64,000 nucleotides of DNA, from positions 982,001 to 1,046,000 of the forward strand of contig JAUIRK010000069.1 in assembly GCA_030549495.1 (NCBI GenBank), read 5' to 3'. The translations under genes and the position numbers were made by a program. Under the pieces are notes generated by a model. That model did no database searches and was not told the DNA's origin. It was given only the letters and a program-made list of their open reading frames with translations. Of this stretch, positions 25,143 to 37,100 are shown one piece after another. The stretch comes from Nectonema munidae (Eukaryota > Nematomorpha > Nectonematoida > Nectonematidae). How positions within the stretch are numbered: position 1 is the stretch's first letter; each line of letters starts with the position of its first letter.

Positions 25143-28100
25143 ATGGATTTTCGTCTCCTAATATATTTTCCATTTTTAACGTTATTTTCATGTAATCTTG
25201 TAATAAACAATCTACAAAGACATATTTCTTTAGAAAATCAAAATGTTCAAATTACTTTAAATTTTGAATTAAATACTAAAAACAAGGAAAATATTTTTGT
25301 TATAGTTATTGACAAGAATCATGTTGAACATCTATCATTTGTTACTGGAAAAGTATCCTTATTTTCAATTTAAAATATTTATTAATTTTTTAATTATTTT
25401 TAGTATAAAGATAACAATAAAATTCAAGAATTAGATTTCAAAAATAATGCTTTCAATAAGTAATATTTTATTTTTATAACACTTGTTAAATATTTATTAG
25501 TAAGTACTACAGTCCGGATCAAATTGTTAATAAGTAATATTTCATGTGTATGTCGTATTTTTACTTTTAAAATGCTTGTTACTCTAAGATTAAAAGTTTT
25601 CTGAAATTTTAAAATAAATCTATATAAGTATGAGGAAAATACTTAAATTTCGCATGATGTATCAAAAAAGAATTTTTCATGTAGAGCTTGCTAAAGGCTG
25701 CCAAAGAAGAGAATTAATTATTAGAATTTAATAAAAGCTTGTTTGTATTATGTAAATTTTTATAATGATGTAGCTTTGTGGCATTAGGGTGTCCACAAAG
25801 TCTTTCGACAATTTAAAAAATCAAATTTTCAAATGAAATAAGTCAATATAACTTTAAATAGTCAGGTTTTTATTCCAAGCATTAATAAATTTCTATATGA
25901 GGCCAATTTGTAGCACAGAGGACATCTAAACTATATTCTATTTAAGTCCACGTTCTTAACATTTTTTTATTATCAATTGTCTCCACAGCGGCAGTTATTC
26001 TTTCTTTAAGATCACTTATGTCTTTTACTTTGGTGCGATACACAACATCTTTTACGTAGCCTTACAAGAAAAAATCCAAGGGTGCTATATCTGGGGAACG
26101 AGGGGCCAAGGTATCGGGCCATCTTTTCCAATCCAGCGTGTGAGAAATTTTTTATCCAAAAATTCACGAACTTCTATTCCCCAATGAGGCGCGCTCCATC
26201 TTGCTGAAAGAAGATATGTGGCTGGAATTCTTCTAATTGTGGTGTTACATATTCGGTTATTAGAGTATCAAGGTAAATATTTGCTGTTATTTTTTTCTCA
26301 AAGAAAAATGGTCTAATAACTTTCTTACACAAAAGTACCACGCATTAACTTTTGGCCTGTCACGTTCATGTTCTCTAATAACATGTGGGTTTTCACTTCC
26401 CCAAATTCTTGCATTATGTTTGTTAAGCTTTCCAGACACATGAAAAGTTGCTTCATCGCTAAAGCAAATGAGGTTAAGAAAGTCACCATTCTCTTCGATT
26501 TTTTCAAAATGTTAAGAGAAAATTCTTTTGGCTTCGGTTTGTCATCTGGCTTTAGTGCTTGCAATAATAGAATTTTGTAAGCATTCAGCCTCAAATTGTT
26601 ATGAAAAACTTTATGAATTGTTGATCTAGCTAATTGCAGCTCAACGGAAGCAGTGCGGATGGACTTAGTTGGCCTCCGAATAAATGATTTACGAATGTCT
26701 TCAGAAATTCTTGGCCTTCAACTTTTCGGTTTATGTAGCAACGTTTCAGTTTCCATAAACTGTTTATGCCAATTGCGAATCGACTGACGTGCAGGAGCTT
26801 GTTTTGAATATTTAGTTGTTTAATTTTATTGTGTTTAAATATCAGATTTTGTTTCGATAAATCAAGAAACACATCGTGCTTTTTCTTGTGGAGTAGTCAT
26901 TTTTAAAAAGGTTTGGAAATCAATTATTTTATTTATCTAATTTATTTCTGAAATAAAATAAAGTAATATTAAAAACTTTAATAACAACTGATTAATATGT
27001 AAAAAGAATTATTTTGATAGCACTTTTTAAAAAATTTTAATGAATTTATAAATTTGTCTAAAGACTTTGTGGACACCTACTTGTTATTTTTCTATTCAAT
27101 TGATCCAATATGATATTGTAAACGAAAATTTATTTATTTTTATCTTTCAAATTTTTCTAGAAATTGTTGATTTCTCTAAATCGGTTCTTTATAAACGTTT
27201 TAGGTCTGGTGTACTTCTAGATCTAATACTGCTCTTTGAAAAAATTACTTTCTTGTGTATAATTTTTTAGTCATAACATTTTTTAATTTATAGAAAATAG
27301 TTTACTTTGGTTTATATTTTCTATGTTTAAAATAACTGACTAGAAGTTTAAGAAATATATATTTGGGTAATGAAGAATTTTTTGTCTTTTATTTTTTTCT
27401 TTTATTCAGACCAGAAAAGTTCGAAGCGAAATTAAAGAATGCCTTTCAATCAAATACTGTTTACAATGTTGAAGTAGTTATAACGTATTCTAAAATTTTG
27501 AAACCATATCCCTTGGAGATCCATCAAGAAAATCAACACTTGGTCTTATTTTCAACCAATATCTACGTTAAGAGTCCATACGCGATCAAATCACAAACAA
27601 CTACTTTTACCCTGCCCAGTAGAGTCGTCGAATCCTTCACCAACTTGCCAGGTTCTAATCATGAAGGAAATAGGATTCGCTACGGTCCTTACGACAACGT
27701 TGACAAGAACTCTGAAGTAGTATTTTTACCTTTTTATTTATATTTATATTTGCTCATTAATGTCTAGGAACTCGTTGAAGTACACTTTCCCATAAAGTTT
27801 CCCCTGGTGGCAGCCTCCAAAGTTGAGCGTCTCATCGAAGTTTCTCACTGGGGAAATGTGGCTATTGAAGAAAATATTGAGTTGTATCATTATGGCGCCA
27901 AAGTGAATTCTTTTTCGCGTTTGAAATACTCAAGTTTAGGACCTGGACCATCTGCATTCCCAACTTTTGTCGTAATGCTTACTCCTTTTCTAAAATGAAC
28001 TAAGCAAACACAGTTATCTTATATTCTCATAATGAAACATAAGGGACTGGTTGCAGTGCCACAAATTTTGATTAAGTTTGATAGGCATTCAGAAAATGAT

Positions 28101-31100
28101 ATTGTTTAACTATTTTGTATATATTAATGATTAGTGAATATCATTTTCATTGAATAGTTTTTAAAAAATTCTCTTAAAAAATGAAGAAATGTTTTATATT
28201 TTATTATTACAAAACACCTTAAGAAAATGAAGATAGTTTCCACGCATATTTTTTTTGAATTCAAAAATTGTATTAAACTTTGTATTTTTTGTATCTGTAT
28301 TTTTGTGAATGCAAATATTTTATATTCAAAAAACTTAAACTCTTATAAAAGTTAAATGTTCTGTTTCCACTATTAATTTTGAGTATTTTTCGTTAATCAC
28401 AAAACAAATTTTTTTAATTATCATTGTTTAAAAAAAGCTTTTGAAAAATTGGAGTCACATATGATTTGGATTTAGCAAAAAAATTTACATTAAATTCTAA
28501 ATACAAATGTAAATATTTAACTGGATGAAAAAATAGCTAATTAACTCTAATAATTCACGATTTGATTTATTGATATATTTGATGATAAATATATAATTAC
28601 GTTTCTTTTTTTCATTTTATTTTTTTACATACATGCAGATAAATTTTTTTGTGCGTTGGAAGGGAGGGTAGGAGGCACAGCGGTCTCTACGCATTGTACT
28701 GATGGACATTTGCACGTCACCGCTGAACATAGGCGTAGGAGCTGATAATTATCTGCATATCTCACGTTCTTTTCAATATTTATACTATACAAAATTTTTA
28801 CCATATGAAATGTAAAGTTTTGATTGGAGTACAGAAGAGAAAGCGAGCTGCTGACTAGAAATACAAGGTTAGACATCTTCCAAAATTAACACAGAAACAA
28901 CATCAGCTACTAGTAAAGTTCCTCCAGATATAAAATCTATATCTACAAATATCACTGCAATGCATATCTCTAACAGAAATCAACATTTGATTCAACTTGC
29001 TCAAACTTAGCTAACAATATCATTTCTCAAATTAACTCTTTGAGGACCTAATTTTTAAAACTAATGGAATTTTATATGCTTAAAGCTTCAGGATCATACA
29101 TAGATGACACCCCCAAAATTTTTAAGTTTTTGAACCCCCTCCCCCGTTGTGATTTTTTAACCCTCCTGCTCTAGAGCATCTAGAATTAGTTTACCTCCCC
29201 CCCCCCCCAGAGGGGATGTCATATATGTATGCTCCCTTCTCCCATTCTTAATGACATTTCACATGAAAAAGTGAACTACTTTGTAACAATCTTTTAAATT
29301 TAAGATAGAGACCTAGGATGATCAAAATCAATGCTACACTGATACAATATATTCTGGATTTGGAATACGTCCTCATCAGGTTAGCAGCATGATAGTAATC
29401 TTTCAAATTGAAGCAGTCTGATACACTAAAGAAAAAAGTGTAAACTAGCCAATATTTATTACAAAGATCTTGATTACGATGACCTTTTGGATGAGAGATC
29501 CGATGGGAGCATCTCAAGCACTCCATGAGTGATTATGAAAATTTGTAAAGGATTCAAGCATTATAGAGAAAGATAATTTCGTATAACTTGAAATCGCTCT
29601 CAGAGTGTTGTTGTCCATGATGTTGGTTATTTTACAAGAAAACTTTCTTTCTCAAGACTGAAACTTATGAAAACTTAGCTTTCCAGAGAACTTCGTGTAG
29701 TAATTTGTATAACCCGGCTTTCACTCATATGCTAGGAAAATCACATCCTGAAAATCATTCATTTTAAGCAATTGTAAAATTTTTCTTTCTTCAAAGAAAT
29801 TCCATAATCTCTAATTATAAAAAAAACCATTTTTTTAAACTAATGTTTGTGAAGAAGGACCTTTCTTTGCTCTTTTGTCTTATTTCGTTTCTGCATAGAA
29901 CTTTTGCGAAATGGCATTTTTCCACAAAAATCTCAAACCCAGGTTTTGAATCTTTTCAACTGTCGTTACATCGCACCAATTATTCAAAAGATTAAAACTA
30001 AGACCACCATTATTCAAAAGGGGCCAATTGAACTTATTTTATTCCAAAGCTTCTTCTTTTTCGTTTTAAAAGCAGATTTTTTTGAAAAACGCTTAATCTT
30101 ATTTAAACTAACTAAATTAACTTTAAAATTTTAGTTTCGTGATTTTAAAGCTTTCTTTGCACCAACTTAATATTTTATTTGATGTGTATATATTGATTTT
30201 TAACTTTCCGATCTTAATTAAATCAATTCCGTAATTGAAATTGAAGTGGTTCGGCCACATAATGAGAGGACCCAAAGAAGAGTTTATGCGAAAAATTCAC
30301 GAAGAAAAAAGCAAAGAGAAAATGTGGGAAAATGTGGTTGAAAAGATCTGTTAAAAAGAATATTAAAAGTTAGGAGAGAGCAAAACAGAGAGAGAAGAAT
30401 GCAGAAAAAACTGAATAAATTGTTTCATCTATAATTGTAGTCTGCGGCTCTAGACCCTACTAGTTTGTTGGGACAATTGCCGTTAAACCGATTATTATTA
30501 TTATTATATTTTGAATTAAAAATTTTCGAGGTGATTTTAAAAGATAAAGGTGTCTTTTTTGCTGTTAAAAAGACAGTCTCTTGTCCAAATTAGTTAGGAT
30601 ACCCTTATTTCTTAAGATTACCGCAATAAATTTCATTTCTTTATCAACTTAACATTTGCATTTGTGTTCATCTCCTATTTCATCGCATGCTTGTACATTC
30701 CTATTTAATCCGGGTTGATTTACTTTAAGACAATTCTGCCAAGTTCGGCAAAGGATATTTATTACCGTGACGAAATCGGTAACATCAGTACTAGCCTTGT
30801 TTCAAAAAAAAAGTCTCACACGTATTTGAATCTATTTCCTCGCTTTCCCTTGTACGGCGGTTGGAAGACGCAATACAAAGTTGGATACAATCTTCCATCT
30901 TTCCGATTTTTGTTTCACCATGGTAAAATTGCTCACATCCCAATCCTACACTCTTATCTTACTAACATTTACATTTAGGCGATGATTTCCTGCTAAAAAT
31001 TCCAATCATCGATCAAATCTTCAAGAATCTTTTTGTTGAAGAAGCTCTTGTCAAGATTGTTTTGCCTGAAGGCGCCAAGTACTTGTTTTGATTATGTTTT

Positions 31101-34100
31101 TGCGGCAACGCATAAACTTCGTTTTAAATGAGTAGCTATACTAATACCGTTCTTAAAAATCCTGAAAATTTGGAAGTGGAGCGAACTTTTTTTTTTATAG
31201 TTTTCAAAATTTATAAAATGCTTTTTGTCCAATGAACAACCGAACATTATACTTGCAATATCTCAATCCCACCATAATTGTACTAATTTTATCAAGTCAA
31301 ATTACCTTGTTTGTAATTCTGATTGAATCACTTCTAGCTTTGTGGTTTTCAAACTGGAGTCCGCGGTGCCCTAGGGGATTGTGAAACAGTTCCATGGGGA
31401 CCGAGAAGGGGTCATTAAGTGATGGTTTTGTGCAACGTATTGCACCTATATTGGGTCATTTGCGATTTTTACCAATAAGTCACATTTAAAAGAATGAATA
31501 ATAATTTAGTCTTTGAATTGAGTTAAACTAATTTTATTTTTTTCTGCTTTTCATTCCTGATTTTATAGATGTAAATGTGCATTTTTCTTATGGCTTAAAA
31601 AATGAAAGATGACTACTCATACTTGAAATTTTGTTTTTCCTTTTTTGTGTGGTGGGGAAGAGAAGACTAAGTGTTTTTTTTTTTTTTTTGAGTTTTTATT
31701 TTCTTTTTTAACCAAAGTTTGCAGTGGAAATGAAGCATTCGAGTTAAGTAAACAAAAGTATCGACTATTTTAAACGCCAAGCTGAACGAATGCATAAATC
31801 GAAATTTATATAGGAATTTTTTTTTCAATATATTAATAGTGGTTTGAAAGCCTTCTATAAAATTTGAAAGCCAAAAATAGGTGTTGTCAAAAAGTCACAC
31901 AACACGATGAGATCATTGGATGTGTTAAGTTATGAACTTGAAAAGCTGAAGCACATTTTCCTGTCAAACGATACCGTTAGAAGGCTAATAGGAGAGATGT
32001 CTGATGACATGTTGTCACAGGTCGTTTTATTGATTCAGAATTCGATTTTCAACTTTTTTTGTAATTCAACTTGATGAAACGGTGGATGCTGCCAACTTAA
32101 CTCAATATGTATATGACAAACACCTGGTAGATGAATTTTTGTTTTGCGAAATTCTTGCAGTTTGTACTGAACGCGCTCTGGCAATTCTTTATTGTTCTAG
32201 TTTTTAGACTCTGGTTAAGAAAAAATCTCCAAGGGTAATTGGTACCCAGTTCGCTAAGCCATAATGAAGTCATCTAAACATCGCATTTAAATAAAAGTAA
32301 ATATCTTCAACTTTTGTTTGTTTTTTGAGTTATGTAAAAAAAACGATTCCGAATTAGAAAAACTCTTGCTGCACTCAAACATAAGGTGGCTTTCCAAATA
32401 TAAATTTTCCAAGCGATACTATGGAAAGAAATCCAACAATTTCTACAAAGCAAACCAGACAGGCATATAAAAATTCCTGATGTCAGATTTCGTATATTCC
32501 TATCATTTTTAGTGACCATCATTTCATCTATGCATTCTCTTAACCTTGCGCTGCAAGGAAAAGAGATCACAGTACTCCATTGTCAATTGTCAGATTTTGA
32601 AATGAAGCTAGAATTTTCCCATTCTTAGAAAAGCAAAATTTTGCTCGAATTTTACATCTGAACATATTTGTTGATGATAAAGGTTTTTTTATACATAAAA
32701 AAATTAATAAATTAGCAAGCAGGATCTGATATTGAATGAATAGAACAAATTACGCCTGATTTTATATTTATTACTTTCCAATTAGGACATGAAGAGGCAT
32801 TGATCACCACTCATTGAATGCAATTAATCCTTTATCCCTCCTTGTTGCTATTCACCAGTTGTTGAAACCGTTGGTCACAATTACCTTTTCTATCTCTAGA
32901 TATGTTCACTCTAACCAAGCGAATGTTTTATACCAGAAATGGGCGAACTTCGGCCCGCTGAAGATTTTGTAGCTGAGTTGGTGTGTTTTAATTTTCGAAG
33001 AGTTACTTTTAAATTATATTTATTGTTTTAAGTGTATAAAAAATTTTGATCTAATAGCTTTAAGCCTTAAAATATTCCTTCAATAATACATTTTCTTGCA
33101 ATATGTTTAAATAAATTTACCCTAAAAATTAAAATTTTGATGATGAAAGTTTTTTACATGCTCAAAACTTTTTGAATGAATATTTTAAATATTGCTTATT
33201 TTAATATACTATGCTTTCCATTAAAAGTGTAAATTCTTGCATGCACTAACATGAAAAAGTTTCCCACTCCTGTTTTATACCATGACTCTAAAAATATCCC
33301 TTGCAAATCCTTAGGAAACAGAATTCTTAGTTTAGCCGATTCTGTATTTGGTGTTTTATCCGAAATTCGGTTATTCGACAACGCCGCTATCCGAAACAAT
33401 ATTGATTATGAGCTAAAACAGATGCACAAATCTGGGGGGGGGGGCAACCCAACAAACAAAAAAATATAGACCCCCCTCCCAATGTTTTTAGGGGGGGGGG
33501 GTCAAAAATGACCTTTGCCCCCCTCCAATAATTTTCTATAAGTAAGAGTTGCTGCATGTTTATAAAACATGTATGATGCTCCCATTATAGGATGTAATAA
33601 TATGTTCTTAAAAACTGTCTTGGTTATATAATGAAGATGCGTGTAGCGTAAATTAAAAAAGGATTTGAAGCAACTCTCTACGCTACGCTACTCATTATTA
33701 TTCGTGTAGCGGGAAAATGGTTTCCTTCATTTTTGAATGTTCTCTCTCATTCTATTTTCACTGATCCTTGTTAGGAATATAAAAGTTGAGACGTCTATTC
33801 CTGTTGAACAAGATGCACCCTCTCTCTACTACTCTTTCCTTGATACCGTTGGCAGACCAACTGTCACACTTCGCAAAAAGGCTCTTGTCGATGCTAACAT
33901 CAAAAATATAGAGGTTAGTTTACTTTTATCATAAAACTACAAAAATATCGAAGTATGTTGTTGCGATTTGTCATAATTCAACGTAGTGAGCTCTCTTATA
34001 TTTGATCATCATCACTACCGGTGCACTCTGTGAATGTCCGGTTTCGTCTATTGAATTGAAGCGCATGAGTTCCACTTTGTGTGTTTATGTGTTTGTATAA

Positions 34101-37100
34101 GCTTCGTGTATTTGTAATTGTATTGTGTGAAATGTAATGATAACTTAATGGAATATCATACATGTCAGGATATCAATTCCTGCTATATGGAATTTCGGTT
34201 TATCAGTGAAGCTGAGCCAAAACTATTGTGTATATCGAATTGATTGAAATGATGAATATATTCTCATATGTCAGTTTGATACGCTGAACTATAACATGTG
34301 CATAAGTGTATTTGACACTCTAGAATAAGTATTTGATCCAACCGTGGTTTAACTTGCCATCTGGTAGTTGAGCGTGAGCATCGACCAACTAGCTGTCAAT
34401 GGAGAGTGGTAAAGAGCTTACTTCTACTTCGAAATACAACTTTCATTGTATAAGAGAATTAACATTATTGCTATTATACTTGATTACTAATAATGTGATG
34501 TAATAATATTCTTCAAATTTTTTGGTTAGAACCCTCGATTTATTGTCTTGTATACGGTTTGAAGTCAACTGCATTTCAAACTGGCCCACCAGCACATGCT
34601 CAACTCGTCCAATTTATACACTAATAACTCATCCAAGTACAACTTGCCTACTACCCATCAAATTCTATAAAAGTACTAGTTTGTTCCATGTTATAACTTA
34701 AAAGAAGAATAAAATTTATAACTGCTTGAAAAAGGAAGCTTGTCATTCCGAAATATATTTGAAATTTCTTGCTCCCTTGTTGAACTATTTTTCCTTTAAA
34801 ATAACTAACATTAACAAATTTTTAAAATGTGTATGTAGATTGCGTGAGTTGGTTCAATTGCCAATGTGACGATTTGACCATACCCATGTACGCTGGCGTG
34901 TGTATTCAAAAAATTATTTGGCAGGTGGGAGAGAAGATTGAAAAATAGTAGAACTACTGAGAAGGTCTAAGTCGTTATAATTATTCAAATAGGAACATAA
35001 AAGTTAATGCGTATCAAATAAACTGTTAAGCTAACAATACATTTCGTATGATACAAATTAATATTGAAACTTCATAATTCATTTTGAAAAGGGCGGTGGC
35101 CCAATACCCCATTCTATCTCTGCATTTCTGCATTAACTGTCTTTGCTAAGAAAATATTTTTGTGCTACATCTTTTTTCGTACTCAGTGATGGAAATTTTT
35201 TATGAGCAACAATGACTCAGTAGTAGGTCAAAAATTCACCTCGTCTTTTTCTTCAAAATACACAGATTTTGGTCGAGCAAGTTCCTTGATCTTGCAGATC
35301 TTGTTGTGCCATTTCTAGAGATCGCGTTAAAATTAAAAAAATGCTCTAAAAATTTTTTTTATGTGGCTATTAACGCATTTGACGGTTTTTGTTTTTTTTT
35401 AATTCGGTTTCATTGCAGAAATTTGACCTACGGATTCTCTGTTGCCGGTCTTATATTAGATTAGAGAAATGATCCATTGCTTAAAAAAGAAAGAGAATCG
35501 GATGCAATTTAAATGTCATTCATAGTATTCAGCTACTACAATAAATATAAACTCATCAACAATTTTTTTAATTCTTTTTTTCAGGTAACCTATACCTTCT
35601 CCAAATATATGATGATTCAAGAACCCGTTTTGCTCATGTCTGCGCTCTTATTTCTCTTCTTCATCGCAATTATCTACACTAGACTTGACTTCTCTTTGGA
35701 AAACGTATATTTCTGCTTTTTATTAATTTTGTACCTTACCATGGTCCTACACTTAGTATTCCTTTTCAAAATTTCCGTTTTAAAAAAATAGGGATATACA
35801 CGTTATCTTTTTTTATTTTACTAAGTTCAATATTTCACTCATTTTTGAATTGTTTTCAAAAAATCACTATTTACTCTAGCCTAGACATTTTTTTAAAATC
35901 ATTGTTATAAAACTGAATGAATTTTTAATTTTTGAAAATATAATTTCATCACCTGGTTTTCGCCAAATCTTAATCGAGTTGAGGATAGATATATCATGAT
36001 TCTTCTAGAGTACAATGTTTTGTTCATTCGTATAAGAACTTTTTTTTGAATTTTATGATCGCAGCAAGAAAATATGGATAACAAATTGAAGATGGCGGCT
36101 TTATCAGATGAAATCAGGACTTTGCAGAGCAAAAGATTTGACTTATACAATCAATGGATTGATGCTTTGAAAGCATACAAAGTAATTTTACCTATTTTTT
36201 TGTTCAAAATACAGCTAAATTTCACGCTCCTAAATGCTCGATCGATTCGTCAACGTTTAGACATACAACGAAATCTAAATCATGATTTAGAAGGAGTCAA
36301 AGACCAGCTGCCTAACGACTATGTAGAAAGACTAGGACACCTTTCTGAAAGGTGTCCACTAAATTCATAGAAAAACAAATTGAACAGCAAATAATTTTTA
36401 CCATTTTTTTAATAGAATTTATAACATATGTGCCAAATTTTTATAGTTTATTTTACTATTTTACTTGTTTATAAATTATTTTAGAAGTCTAGTTTTTAAT
36501 ATTTAGTATATCTGTGTGTGTGTCAATAAATAGAGTGTAACATTTTTTAAATTATAAGGAAAAATAGATTCAATCATTTACAGATAAAAAAATTTATGTA
36601 TGTAGAAATTGAAAATAATAAATATTAGCTAAATTGTGTATATTAAAAAATGGAAAAATCATCATAAAATTTTGCTTCATAAGTTATACAGGGCGAGTAA
36701 AAGTCAATAAAGTCAACTTTTATTTCCGTTTAGCAAAAACTCTTTGAAGAAGATCTTTACTTGTTTAGTCTAAAAAATTTTGAACTAATTTCAAATTTTT
36801 AAGTCAATTAAAGTCAATTTTTCGAGTTTAGGTCAATAAAGTCAATTTTTATATTTAACACTTTTTGATTCAATGTGCCTAAAATTGTTATAAGCGATAC
36901 ATACAAGATTTCTTCTTTATATCAACACTTCCATAATAGTTTGGCTTTTTTTCATCTAATAAAAGGTTTTACTGTAAAGTTTGCCTGACTGAGGTTAAAC
37001 ATGAAGAAGTTTTTTGTAAGACAAATTTTTTTTGTTGACAAACGCGGTTATATATGATATACCCGCTGCAGAAGTTATGCAATTTTATTCCCAAACTTAT

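Noticed and set aside
28621-28900. Short GC-richer island with ACAGCGGTCTCTACGC and CGTCACCGCTGAAC
   Set aside because: A partial inverted match only; no borders or duplication were seen.
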